DNA of 64,000 nt from Betaproteobacteria bacterium (GCA_016208425.1 JACQYA010000068.1:1-64000); one strand, 5' to 3'; shown: positions 52,998 to 63,571, counted from the first letter of the stretch. Notes: generated from the sequence alone by a model not told the origin. Numbers and translations: made by a program.

Positions 52998-53225
52998 TTA
53001 CTTCTTTTTCAGGAAGAAAACGAACGCGGCGCCTTCCTGGCCGGTTCCTACCAGCTCGTTGCCGGTCTGCTCGGAAAAAGCCTTCATGTCGGCACAGGAG
53101 CCGGGGTCGGTGGCGAGCACGCGCAGCACTTGCCCGCTGGTCATGTCGTTGAGCGATTTTTTGGTCTTTACGATGGGCAGGGGGCAGGAAAGGCCGCTGG
53201 CGTTAAGTTCTTTGTCAAAATTCAT
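52998..53225 (-). CDS. tusA: TusA-like sulfur carrier protein
   Basis: 75 residues with the invariant SCPLPIVKTKK, whose Cys is the persulfide carrier. The length and the G-FVFFLKKK end match TusA. It shuttles sulfane sulfur to DsrE-type proteins and, in oxidisers, into the reverse Dsr or sHdr pathway. First gene of its leftward unit; its promoter region contains the palindrome at 53341-53356. Confidence 0.93.
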   Translation of the reverse strand: MNFDKELNASGLSCPLPIVKTKKSLNDMTSGQVLRVLATDPGSCADMKAFSEQTGNELVGTGQEGAAFVFFLKKK

Positions 53226-53329
53226 CTAAGTCTCCAGTGTTTTGAGTGAGAAAAAAAGACGATAGGCGATAGCCCACCAGTAACCCTCACATTTAGCGAG
53301 ATTGAGGCGGCGAAGTCCATAACCGTTAG

Positions 53330-53356
53330 GGGTAGGGGGGCTACCCGTGTGGGTAA
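53330..53356. promoter_or_regulatory. Palindromic operator upstream of tusA and the S24-like gene
   Basis: TACCC-GTGT-GGGTA (53342-53355) is a perfect inverted repeat, its centre 123.5 bp before the tusA start and 71.5 bp before the S24-like start. GGGTAG just upstream (53330-53335) adds a further inverted half-site. The 16-bp core CTACCCGTGTGGGTAA is nearly identical to the site before qmoA. Confidence 0.6.
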
Positions 53357-53419
53357 TTTTCACGCTCCGGGCAGTTGCCGACAATGCCTCCACGCATTTA
53401 ACTGACTCGGAAAGGCTAC

Positions 53420-53851
53420 ATGCCGAAGTGTAATACAGAATTCGCGGATGCCGGCGACCCGGGCAGCAACCGGGACGAGAGCTTGCGGCCGGGTCGGCGC
53501 GTCATTCCGATTCATCCGCTGGCGCACGACGAAGCGTCCGAACCCTGTTCCGGCGGCGAGTCTTTCGCGCTGATGGTGCTCGGGGACTCGATGGCGCCGG
53601 AGTTCGTGGAAGGCGAGATCGTCGTGATCGAGCCGGACGGTCTGGCGGTCGACGGTTCTTACGTCCTGGCTCTGGTCGATGGCGGGTGGATATTCCGCCA
53701 GTTGCGGGGCGACGCGGAAAACTGGGCGCTATACCCGCTCAACGCCGCCTATCCGACGCTTCCCGTGGCCGATCTTTCGGCGGTGCGGGGCGTCATCATC
53801 CAGAAATCGAAACCCGGCAGACGGCGCGCCAGCAAACGCTACGTGGCGTAG
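53420..53851 (+). CDS. S24 (LexA/UmuD-like) protein without HTH or catalytic lysine
   Basis: 143 residues. The Ser motif MVLGDSMAPEFVEGEIVVIE is intact, but the position of the catalytic Lys reads WIFRQL where LexA/UmuD have a Lys, so the Ser-Lys dyad is lost or altered. There is no helix-turn-helix; residues 1-45 are polar. It may be a non-proteolytic fold or a signalling partner. Its divergent position against tusA, sharing the operator, suggests a regulatory link with the sulfur genes. Convergent with nnrS. Confidence 0.75.
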   Translation: MPKCNTEFADAGDPGSNRDESLRPGRRVIPIHPLAHDEASEPCSGGESFALMVLGDSMAPEFVEGEIVVIEPDGLAVDGSYVLALVDGGWIFRQLRGDAENWALYPLNAAYPTLPVADLSAVRGVIIQKSKPGRRRASKRYVA

Positions 53852-53861
53852 GTTTCCGGGC

Positions 53862-55022
53862 TCAATGCTCCTTGCCATCGACCCGTGCCCGAGCCAGGTA
53901 GGGGATGTAGCGCCAGGCGAGGAGCGAGAAGCCGGCAAACCAGCAGGCGGCGGCCACGACGATCCAGTACAGGTAGCCGGCGGGATAGATTTGGGGGGCG
54001 ACGACGCGGGCGGCGAAGGCGGCAGTCATGATGCGCAGCACCGTGTTGTCCGGCGCGTCGAAAACGACCTTGCGTCCGGTATGCCCTTTGGCGATGCGGA
54101 TCATCATCGCCGGGACGATCAGCCCCATCGCGCCGAAGGTGAAGACGTGCACCGCCAGCGAACCGACCCAGGCCGGTTCGGCGACGCGCCCGATCACTGC
54201 GATCAACAACTGGGCGATGATGGCCAGGTAGCCGAGGAACATGACCCCGATGTCGGGCCGCCGTATCGCCAGGTGCGGTTTCCAGAATACAAAGCGCCCG
54301 CCGAGCAAGGCGGCGAGGAGCAAGGCAAGCGCGCCGGCGAGTGGAGCGGGCAGCAGGTTTTCGAAGACGAGCAGCAGGCCGAGCAGCTTGATCGCACCGT
54401 CCAGCGCGGGCTGGCGCAGGATGGTGACTTGGAACGCGCCTTTCATGAACGTGCTCAGCGTGCGTTCGAGCATGACGAGAAAGGCTACGCGGAAGAGCCC
54501 GACCGCGACGTTTGCGCCCAGCGGGAAATGTTCGTCTTGCAGCATCAGATGCTTGGCGACGACGAATAACGGCAGGACGACGAGAAACAAAGCGTTGTCG
54601 CGGTAGGAATCGCTGTCGCGGTGCCGGATTAGCGTCCACAGCAGCAGCGCGACGATGGAAACCAGAAACAGTTTGTTGGACAGCTCGAAAAGCACGCTCG
54701 GCCACCCGCCGCCGAACCACATGCCGATACGCTCGAAGACCCACGCGGCGGCGAGGAAGATCAGCGCACGGCCGTGGTAGCCGCGCACGCGCACCCAGTT
54801 TTTCGTCGACGTGAGCAGGAAACCGCCGAGCACGGCCCAGCCGAAGCCGAAGAACATTTCGTGCGCGTGCCACTGCACCGCCGAAAACGGCCCGGGCGGC
54901 GCGGCAACGACGCCGCTGTAGACCAGAACCCAGAGAACGGGCAGACTCAGCCCGGACAGACAGGCAAGGCTAAAAAAGGGGCGAAAGCCGACCAGCCAGA
55001 GCGGGTGAGCGGAAAGTTTCAT
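53862..55022 (-). CDS. nnrS: NnrS-family haem-copper membrane protein
   Basis: 386 residues with about twelve hydrophobic segments. NnrS signature regions: PLWLVGFRPFFSLACLSGL, WHAHEMFFGFGWAVLGGFLLT and TFGAMGLIVPAMMIRIAKGHT. NnrS is associated with denitrification and nitric oxide tolerance in proteobacteria. It lies 26 bp after nhaD, same strand. No FNR/DNR-like site was seen in its upstream region. Confidence 0.9.
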   Translation of the reverse strand: MKLSAHPLWLVGFRPFFSLACLSGLSLPVLWVLVYSGVVAAPPGPFSAVQWHAHEMFFGFGWAVLGGFLLTSTKNWVRVRGYHGRALIFLAAAWVFERIGMWFGGGWPSVLFELSNKLFLVSIVALLLWTLIRHRDSDSYRDNALFLVVLPLFVVAKHLMLQDEHFPLGANVAVGLFRVAFLVMLERTLSTFMKGAFQVTILRQPALDGAIKLLGLLLVFENLLPAPLAGALALLLAALLGGRFVFWKPHLAIRRPDIGVMFLGYLAIIAQLLIAVIGRVAEPAWVGSLAVHVFTFGAMGLIVPAMMIRIAKGHTGRKVVFDAPDNTVLRIMTAAFAARVVAPQIYPAGYLYWIVVAAACWFAGFSLLAWRYIPYLARARVDGKEH

Positions 55023-55047
55023 GTCGGTATCTGCCCTTTGATCCGCC

Positions 55048-56397
55048 TCAGTTGCCGGAGGATGTTGCCGGGCCGGTTTGTACCGCCGCCGGAACGTCGG
55101 CAGCAGCCTTGTTCAGCGGTTCGGGGTGCCAGCCGACCAACAGCACCATCGCCATGAAACCGACGACGTAGGCGAGCGCGACGTGCCAGCCATGGCGCAG
55201 CCAGAGGCCGGCCGATTTGGCCTCGGGATACATGTTCGAGAGCGCGACGCCCGCCGACGAGCCGAACCACAGCATCGAGCCGCCGTAGCCGACGCCGAAA
55301 GCGAGGAAGCCCCAGTCGTAGCCGTCCTGGCGGATGGCCAGCGCGGTGAGCGGGATGTTGTCGAAGACGGCGGAAACGAAGCCGAGGCCGAAAGCGGTTT
55401 GCCACGATGCGGCCGGCAGTTTTTCGACCGGCATCATCGACGCGGTAGTGACCAGAAAGAGCAGGAAGAAAGTGCCTTTCAGCGATTCGCCGAGCACTTC
55501 CCAGTCGTGGCGGCGCACCGGGACGGTGGCGAGGATGGCCGCCCAGACGGCGACGCCGATGAAGGGAAAGGTGTCGCTGATCGCCGTGTAGTGCGTGTTG
55601 ACGACAATGTTGGTGACCATCGCAAAGACCAGAATCAGCGCGACGATGAAGATGCGGCCCCAGTCTACGCGGATGTTGCTGTGCGTGTTTTTGAGGATGG
55701 GCGAGTAGGCGTGCTGCTGTTTGGCGGCGAAATATCCCGAGATTGCCAGCGCGATGGCCGACGCCAGCACCGCCTCGAACACGGCGCCCGGATGGACGCC
55801 GGCGATCCACATCATGGTCGTCGTCGTATCGCCGACCACGGAAAACGCGCCGCCGGCGTTGGAGGCTGCGACGATGGCGGCGAGGTAGCCGATGTGTACT
55901 TTCGCCCGGAACAACTGGTGCGCCATCGCGCCGCCGATCAGCGCGGCAGCGATGTTGTCGAGGAAGCTGGAAATCACCCATACCATCGCCAGCACGCCGA
56001 AAGCGCCGCGCCAGTCGTCCGGCAAATAGCGGGGCAGGATCAGCGGCACATGGCTCTTCTCGAAATGTCGCGCCAGAATGGCGAAGCCCATCAGCAGGCA
56101 GAACAGGTTGGCGAGCGTCACCCACTCGTGGCCGAGGTGGCCGGCGAAACCGGCGATGCCGGCGCCGGTCTTGAAGCCGGTGAACGCCATCTTGTAGAGC
56201 GCCACCGCCGAAACGCCCGCCAGCGCGACGTTGAACGTCTGGTTGTGGAAGAGCGCCACGCCGAGCAGCGTCAGCGCGAAAAGGATGAACTCGACCGGGA
56301 TACCGGCGATGGCGGGCGCTTCGCCGGCCCAGGCCGACCCGGCGCACAGTGTCAAAGCGACGGTCGCGCCCAAGACGCGCAAGAAGGATAAAGTCAT
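55048..56397 (-). CDS. nhaD: NhaD-type sodium/proton antiporter
   Basis: 449 residues from ATG 56397. A leader-like hydrophobic segment (VALTLCAGSAWAGEA) precedes about 11 membrane spans. Motifs of the NhaD/ArsB superfamily: FLDNIAAALIGGAMAHQLF, ASNAGGAFSVVGDTTTTMMW, FDNIPLTALAIRQDGYDWGF and GYGGSMLWFGSSAGVALSN. NhaD exchanges sodium for protons and supports growth at high pH or salt. Upstream of nnrS in the same unit. Confidence 0.9.
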   Translation of the reverse strand: MTLSFLRVLGATVALTLCAGSAWAGEAPAIAGIPVEFILFALTLLGVALFHNQTFNVALAGVSAVALYKMAFTGFKTGAGIAGFAGHLGHEWVTLANLFCLLMGFAILARHFEKSHVPLILPRYLPDDWRGAFGVLAMVWVISSFLDNIAAALIGGAMAHQLFRAKVHIGYLAAIVAASNAGGAFSVVGDTTTTMMWIAGVHPGAVFEAVLASAIALAISGYFAAKQQHAYSPILKNTHSNIRVDWGRIFIVALILVFAMVTNIVVNTHYTAISDTFPFIGVAVWAAILATVPVRRHDWEVLGESLKGTFFLLFLVTTASMMPVEKLPAASWQTAFGLGFVSAVFDNIPLTALAIRQDGYDWGFLAFGVGYGGSMLWFGSSAGVALSNMYPEAKSAGLWLRHGWHVALAYVVGFMAMVLLVGWHPEPLNKAAADVPAAVQTGPATSSGN

Positions 56398-56508
56398 GTG
56401 GCAGACCCTGCAAGGAGTTGGGAAGGAAGTTGGTCGATCAGCAATATACCCGCTCTTGTTGCCCCGCACAAATATATGCTATCCGGCAATTTGCTGCCCA
56501 GCCCGGTT

Positions 56509-57195
56509 TCAGAACGGGGCAGGGCAGCAAAAATACATTGCTTTGCCGGAGCCAGGGTGGGTGAAAGCGAGCGCGTGCGCGTGCAACAACAGACGATCCG
56601 CTTTGTCCCGGGCGGCAGTTCCGGCGTAAAGCGCATCGCCGAGAATCGGGTGGCCGAGCGCCAGCAGGTGTACGCGCAACTGGTGCGTGCGGCCTGTTTC
56701 CGGCGCCAGTTCGAGGCGGGAGGTGTCGTTGGCGGGGTTGTAGCCAAGTACGCGGTAGCGCGTCAGCGAGGGCTTGCCGCACGCAAAGTCCACTTTCTGG
56801 CGCGGGCGGTTCGGCCAGTCGACGATCAGCGGCAGGTCGATTTCGCCGATTGCCGTCGCCAGCTTTCCGCCGACGATTGCCGTATAGCGTTTCTCGACCC
56901 GGCGTTGCTCGAAGAGGATGCTCAGGCGGCGCTGCATGTCGGCGCCGCGTGCCAGAACCATCAGGCCGGAGGTCGCCATGTCCAGGCGGTGCACGGTACG
57001 CGCACCGGGATACCCGGCTTCGACCCGTGCGGCCAGGCAGTCCTGTTTGTCCGGGCCGCGCCCCGGCACCGCAAGCAGGCCGGGCGGTTTGTCGACCACG
57101 ATAATGGACTGGTCGGCATAAAGGGTTGCGAGCGGCTGCTCCGGTTGCCGGGTGCCGGGCGGGATCGCGTTCGGCGCACGGTCGTTTGTCGCCAT
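56509..57195 (-). CDS. RluA-family pseudouridine synthase
   Basis: 228 residues from ATG 57195. Domain features: IIVVDKPPGLLAVPGRG, the catalytic Asp motif TVHRLDMATSGLMVLA, EKRYTAIV and ELAPETGRTHQLRVHLLALG. The size fits RluA, which modifies 23S rRNA and tRNA. An upstream in-frame extension to 57282 is less likely. Alone between nhaD and the methylase. Confidence 0.88.
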   Translation of the reverse strand: MATNDRAPNAIPPGTRQPEQPLATLYADQSIIVVDKPPGLLAVPGRGPDKQDCLAARVEAGYPGARTVHRLDMATSGLMVLARGADMQRRLSILFEQRRVEKRYTAIVGGKLATAIGEIDLPLIVDWPNRPRQKVDFACGKPSLTRYRVLGYNPANDTSRLELAPETGRTHQLRVHLLALGHPILGDALYAGTAARDKADRLLLHAHALAFTHPGSGKAMYFCCPAPF

Positions 57196-57313
57196 GTTGC
57201 TGGCCGGAATGGTTGCCAAAGAACAAACCCCTTTCGTTTCTATCCCAACGCCGCCATTTCGACAGGGGGCAACCGGCCGCAACGCCTTCGGAATGCCGTG
57301 TTCCGGGTTGATC

Positions 57314-58615
57314 TCAAGTTGGCGCAGGCGCGGTTACGGTCTGCTGGGCGGGGAGGCGCCCCGGCGTGAAACCGGGGTCGGAGCGGGTTTGGCGCCGGGC
57401 ATATTCCGCCAGTGTTGCCATGAGCGCTTTGCCCATTTCCTCGGCCAGGTTGACCGGCACGGCGTTACCGATCTGTTTGTACTGCGAGGTGAGCGAACCG
57501 GCGAACTGCCAGTCGTCGGGAAAGGTTTGAATACGCGCGTATTCGCGCACGGTGAACGGCCGGGTTTCGTCGGGATGGCAGCGTTCCGTCTGCTTTTGTG
57601 CCGGGGCGCAGGTGAGCGTGAGGCAAGGTTCGTCCCAACTGATGCGCCGCGCCATGCCGGTTTTGCCGCCGTCGAGATGAAACGAACCTTTCATGTAGGA
57701 CTTCTGCAATTCGACCGGCAAATCACGCCAATATCCGCCGGGCGGAATCAGAGCCATGATGTGGCGCTTGTGCTTGGGGTAGGCTTGGCCGGGTGAAACC
57801 GGGGTATCCGTTTTGAAAAGCCGCCCTTTCTTCAGCGCATCGCGCAGGCTGTAAATTTCCTTGTGCGGGTGCGGCCAGCCAAATTGCAGCCCGGCATCGC
57901 GGCGCAACCCCACCAAAAACAGACGTTCGCGTTTTTGCGGTACGCGGTGAAAAATCGCTTTCAGAATGCGCGGCGGCACGATGTCGTAGCCGAGTTCGTC
58001 CAGCACCGAAATCATGCCATCCAGCGTCCGCCCGCTTTCGTGCGAAATCAGCCCGCGCACGTTTTCGCCGACACATACCAGCGGCTGCACTTCTTTCACC
58101 GCGCGGGCGAACTCGTAAAACAGCGTGCCGCGCGCGTCTTCAAAACCGAGCCGCTTGCCGGCGTAACTGAAAGCCTGGCACGGGAAACCGCCCGTCAACA
58201 ACTCGACTTTCCCGCGATACGCGGTGAAGTCGAGGGCGGAGACATCGCCTTCCACGACGTTCCAGAGCGGGCGGTTAAGGCGCAGGGTGGCGCAGGCATT
58301 GTGGTCGATTTCGTTCAATAGCTGGACGTCGAATCCGGCGCGTTCCAGCCCGAGCGCGAGCCCGCCCGCACCGGCAAACAGCTCCATCGAGCGGAAGAGG
58401 TACGCGCCGGGGGCGACGGGTGGCGGTTCGGGCGCGTCCTCGAACATGAAGCCGATTTTCTCGAACTGTTTGAGATCGCGCGCCCGGTAAACGCGGTAGT
58501 TGTTGATGGGATGGCGCACCGCGACGAGCTTGCCGGACTTGTCCCACCGCCGCAGGGTTTCCTTGGAAATTGAGAGCAGATCGGCGACTTCGGAAATGGA
58601 AAAAAAATCTTTCAT
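57314..58615 (-). CDS. DNA (cytosine-5) methyltransferase with MerR-like N-terminal domain
   Basis: 433 residues from ATG 58615. Residues 1-60 are a MerR/excisionase-like helix-turn-helix (FFSISEVADLLSISKETLRR, NNYRVYRARDLKQFEKIG). The methylase follows with motif I ELFAGAGGLALGLERAGF, motif IV GFPCQAFSYAGK (catalytic Cys), motif VI ENVRGL, motif VIII QKRERLFLVG and motif X QIGNAVPVNLAEE. It forms the modification half of a type II R-M system with the divergent endonuclease. The N-terminal domain may let it regulate the shared promoter region. Confidence 0.92.
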   Translation of the reverse strand: MKDFFSISEVADLLSISKETLRRWDKSGKLVAVRHPINNYRVYRARDLKQFEKIGFMFEDAPEPPPVAPGAYLFRSMELFAGAGGLALGLERAGFDVQLLNEIDHNACATLRLNRPLWNVVEGDVSALDFTAYRGKVELLTGGFPCQAFSYAGKRLGFEDARGTLFYEFARAVKEVQPLVCVGENVRGLISHESGRTLDGMISVLDELGYDIVPPRILKAIFHRVPQKRERLFLVGLRRDAGLQFGWPHPHKEIYSLRDALKKGRLFKTDTPVSPGQAYPKHKRHIMALIPPGGYWRDLPVELQKSYMKGSFHLDGGKTGMARRISWDEPCLTLTCAPAQKQTERCHPDETRPFTVREYARIQTFPDDWQFAGSLTSQYKQIGNAVPVNLAEEMGKALMATLAEYARRQTRSDPGFTPGRLPAQQTVTAPAPT

Positions 58616-58727
58616 CCTGATAACCATGTCCAATGTTGTGGTGGTGGTTATTGTATTTCAGGTTGAATGTGTCGCGATAGCGCCTGTCAAGGGAAAATGG
58701 CGCCATCCCATACTCGTGTTTTTTCCC

Positions 58728-59456
58728 GTGACAGCCATCGAACGCGCCCGGATTCTCAAGCAAGTGAAAGACTGGTTTCGCCAAACCATTGCCGCCAACC
58801 ATGTCGAAAACACGCGCAAGCTGGCCGACCCGGGCGAGTTCAACATCAATCCCTTTCTTGCGCCGTATCTCGCCGCCTTCTTGACTGGCGGGCTGTCGTC
58901 CGGAGCGGTGGCGCGGGCGCTGGTTTATCCGCGCGTACTCGGCACGTCGATCACCACGTCTTTCGGTACGAACATGCAGAATTTCATTTCGGATGTGTTG
59001 AAAAACAGCTTCGGCTCGATGGTGGCGGGCATCGATATTGAATTTGTCGATACCGTCGATGGTCGGCGCAAGTATTGCCAGGTCAAACTCGGGCCGAACA
59101 CGATCAACAGGGATGATGTTGACAGCATTCACGGCCATTTCAAGGCGGCGCGCAACCTGGGTAAGACCAACAAGGTTCCGGTGGCGCACGGCGATCTGGT
59201 CGTCGGCATCCTGTATGGCGGGCCGGGGGAGGAAAGCGGCCACTATCGGAAGCTGCGCGACGACCACGATTACCCTTTGTACATCGGCGCGGATTTTTGG
59301 CACCGTTTGACGGGGCATCCGCCGTTTTACGACGAACTGCGACACAGCATCGCCGAAGTTGCCGCCGAGGCCAACGGCGCCGAACTGGTCGAGGAAGTCA
59401 TCGCCGCTTTGGCGCAAACCGCCGAGGTAAAGCGGCTGGCCGGAGAAGATGTTTGA
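58728..59456 (+). CDS. Type II restriction endonuclease, Eco47II/Sau96I family
   Basis: About 242 residues from GTG 58728; ATG 58627 is an alternative but would overlap the methylase start. Family motifs: NPFLAPYLAAFLTGG, ARALVYPRVLGTSITTSFGT, GIDIEFVDTVDGRRKYCQVK (acidic metal ligands and the catalytic Lys), GPNTINRDDVDSIHGHFKA and GADFWHRLTG. This family cuts GGNCC or GGWCC-type sites, which I infer from homology. It should cleave unmethylated invading DNA. Divergent from its methylase. Confidence 0.88.
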   Translation: MTAIERARILKQVKDWFRQTIAANHVENTRKLADPGEFNINPFLAPYLAAFLTGGLSSGAVARALVYPRVLGTSITTSFGTNMQNFISDVLKNSFGSMVAGIDIEFVDTVDGRRKYCQVKLGPNTINRDDVDSIHGHFKAARNLGKTNKVPVAHGDLVVGILYGGPGEESGHYRKLRDDHDYPLYIGADFWHRLTGHPPFYDELRHSIAEVAAEANGAELVEEVIAALAQTAEVKRLAGEDV

Positions 59457-59534
59457 GCCTTGAACCCTTGGAAATATCCATGAATGCCGTGTTTTGCCGG
59501 GTTCCGGCAAGCCGCCGTCAGCAGTTATATCGTC

Positions 59535-60302
59535 ATGCCTGAAAAATCGACCACCCATCTGGTGTTGATCCCCAGTTACAACCCCGGTTTCAAGGTTTAC
59601 GAGACCGTGCGTGGCGCCTGCCGGCATTGGAACCCGGTATGGGTCGTCGTCGACGGCAGCGACGACGGGACGCCCGAGGGGTTGAACGCGCTCGCCACCG
59701 AGCTTGACGGTCTGAAGGTGGTTGTTCTGCCGGCGAATCGCGGCAAGGGGGCGGCGGTGCTCGAAGGGGTCTCTCAGGCCGCGCTGGCGGGTTACACGCA
59801 CGTTCTGACGATGGATTCCGACGGCCAGCATCCGGCCGAATGCATCCCCGGCTTCATGGGTCGATCCGCCGCCCGGCCGGAGGCGATGGTGCTTGGCCTG
59901 CCGGTTTTCGATGCCAGCGCGCCCGGTCTGCGCGTGAAGGGGCGGCGCATTTCGAACTGGTGGGCCAACCTGGAAACGTTGGGGGCGGGCGTCGGCGACT
60001 CGCTGTTCGGCTTTCGCGTCTACCCGATAGCGCCGCTGGTTCGCGTCATGCGGGGGCAGGTCTGGATGCGCCGTTTCGACTTCGACCCGGAAGCTGTCGT
60101 GCGCCTGTGCTGGCAAGGTACGCCGCCGGTCAATGTCGCCGCGCCGGTCAGGTATTTTCGCGCCGACGAGGGCGGCGTTTCACACTTCAACTACTGGCGC
60201 GACAACGTGTTGCTGACCTGGATGCACGGCCGGCTGTTTTTTGGCTTCGTGTTGCGTTTGCCGGTGCTGTTGGCGCGGCACTTGGCGCGGCGGGGAAAGT
60301 AG
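59535..60302 (+). CDS. Family 2 glycosyltransferase (DPM/DPG-like)
   Basis: 255 residues from ATG 59535. GT-A fold with HLVLIPSYNPGFKVYETV, the nucleotide-sugar site VVVDGSDDGTPEGL, LPANRGKGAAVLEGVSQA and the metal-binding DSD in LTMDSDGQHPAE. A weak C-terminal hydrophobic stretch (FFGFVLRLPVLLARHLA) could associate with membrane. Similar proteins are found with lipid or cell-surface glycan loci and with arylpolyene/acyltransferase clusters; the sugar is unknown here. Confidence 0.88.
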   Translation: MPEKSTTHLVLIPSYNPGFKVYETVRGACRHWNPVWVVVDGSDDGTPEGLNALATELDGLKVVVLPANRGKGAAVLEGVSQAALAGYTHVLTMDSDGQHPAECIPGFMGRSAARPEAMVLGLPVFDASAPGLRVKGRRISNWWANLETLGAGVGDSLFGFRVYPIAPLVRVMRGQVWMRRFDFDPEAVVRLCWQGTPPVNVAAPVRYFRADEGGVSHFNYWRDNVLLTWMHGRLFFGFVLRLPVLLARHLARRGK

Positions 60303-60344
60303 GGCGCCGATAAATGCGGCAAACCGCGCCGGATTTCCCGGTAC

Positions 60345-61550
60345 TTACGTTTGAAAGCGATTCACCGACTGCTCCAGTTCGCCCGACAGTTCTTGCAGGC
60401 GCTGCACCGCTTCGGCGGTCAGGGTGACCGTCCGGCAGTTTTCCTGGGCGCGTTGTGCAATCAGGTCGATGCTGCGGGAGATGTCTTGCGTCGCGACGTT
60501 CTGTTCATTCACCGAAAGCGCGATATTGTCGACCCCCTGGGTGGCCTGGACGATCAGCTGATTCGATTCGGACATGATGATCGCCACATTTTCCATGAAA
60601 TCCTGGCTGGCCTGGAGGGAGTGTTGCCCCTTGCGGATCGCTTGGTCTACGCTTTCGGATTTCTGGCTCAACCCGCGCGTCACTTCATCGATCTGGCTGG
60701 CCGACTGCGCCGATTTCTCGGCCAGTTTGCGCACCTCGTCGGCGACCACGGCAAAGCCGCGTCCCTGTTCGCCGGCGCGCGCCGCTTCGATGGCGGCGTT
60801 CAGCGCCAGCAGGTTGGTCTGGTCGGCGATGTCGCGCACCTGCTGCGTCATCGAGACGATGCTGCGGGTGCTTTGCAGGAACTCGCCCACCGCTTCCTCG
60901 ATTTCCCGCATCGCCGCTTCGGCGACGTCGATCTCGCCGATCAGCGCCGAGAGGCTGACGTTGCTGGTGTGCGAGTTGTCCAGGCTGGTCGCGGCTTTGC
61001 GCCTGACGTCCCGGGCGCTTTCGGCGATGGCGTTGAAGCCGACGGCGACTTTCTCGACAGCGGAAGCGAGCAATGTGGCCGAACGGCTTTGTTCGCCCGA
61101 GCTGCCGGAAATTTCCTGCGCCGCGCCGGTCAGTTTTGCCGACTCGTCTGCGACTCTCTGGGTCGACCCTTGGACGCTGCGGACAATGGCGCCCAGGTCG
61201 ACGCGGATCTTCTCCGCGCTGGCGGCGAGCGCGCAGAACTCGCCGCTGCCGGTTTGCCGGATCGGGACGGAAAAATCGCCGCCGGCCAGCCGGCCGAGGC
61301 CGCTCACCAAAGTGGACGCAGGCCCGACAATCGCTTTGCGCACCGTCGTGTAAAAAGCGATAAACGCCAGCGCCGCCGCCAGCCCCATCAGCGCGAGGCT
61401 GAGGGTTATCGCATCGGTGTCGGCCTTCAGCGCGCGCAGCGCCTCCCACGAACGCCACAGCCCGAAACCGGCGGCGCCCGCGAACAGCGTTGTCCCAACG
61501 GCCGAAATCGCCAGCAGCTTGTTGCCGACACTTCCTTCGATTGCACCCAT
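60345..61550 (-). CDS. Methyl-accepting chemotaxis protein
   Basis: 401 residues from ATG 61550 (GGAGAGC upstream). Two N-terminal membrane segments (residues about 11-30 and 46-68) are separated by only about 15 residues, so there is no real periplasmic sensor. A HAMP domain follows (VGPASTLVSGLGRLAGGDF), then the signalling hairpin with the conserved tip QVRDIADQTNLLALNAAIEA, ARAGEQGRGFAVVADEVRKL and AEKSAQSASQI. It should signal to CheA from an intracellular or membrane cue. Confidence 0.93.
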   Translation of the reverse strand: MGAIEGSVGNKLLAISAVGTTLFAGAAGFGLWRSWEALRALKADTDAITLSLALMGLAAALAFIAFYTTVRKAIVGPASTLVSGLGRLAGGDFSVPIRQTGSGEFCALAASAEKIRVDLGAIVRSVQGSTQRVADESAKLTGAAQEISGSSGEQSRSATLLASAVEKVAVGFNAIAESARDVRRKAATSLDNSHTSNVSLSALIGEIDVAEAAMREIEEAVGEFLQSTRSIVSMTQQVRDIADQTNLLALNAAIEAARAGEQGRGFAVVADEVRKLAEKSAQSASQIDEVTRGLSQKSESVDQAIRKGQHSLQASQDFMENVAIIMSESNQLIVQATQGVDNIALSVNEQNVATQDISRSIDLIAQRAQENCRTVTLTAEAVQRLQELSGELEQSVNRFQT

Positions 61551-61751
61551 GCTCTCCTCCGATCTGCTTGCGTTCGATGCGGGACGTTCGCCAAACCAGT
61601 GTTGCATGATACATCGCGACAACGCCACCATGTAGGGCGTCAATAAGCGGAGCGCATTGCGCCGAAAGGGATTCCCGGACGCCGTTGGCAAATAACATCC
61701 GGCGCAATGCCCGTTGGTTATTGCGCCCCGCGCGAGGACGCCCGCCCATCC

Positions 61752-63416
<1,665 letters not shown>

Positions 63417-63502
63417 GTTGGATTCTGGTGTCGGGTTGAAGGAAATGGGTGGAAAGGCGCCAGCGGCCAGTCAACTTGATTCGACGGTACAGCCGGTACA
63501 GC

Positions 63503-63571
63503 CCGTCATTTCCGCATAGGCGGGAATCCGGTGGTGCACCACCGGATTCCGGGTCAAGCCCGGAACGACGG
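63503..63571. repeat. REP/MITE-like element with a 26-bp palindrome
   Basis: Outer arms CCGTCATTTCCG and CGGAACGACGG enclose a perfect 26-bp palindrome at 63524-63549 centred on GGTGGTGCACCACC. The whole element of about 69 bp can fold back on itself. The arms match the hairpins at 21717 and 32732. Confidence 0.8.
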
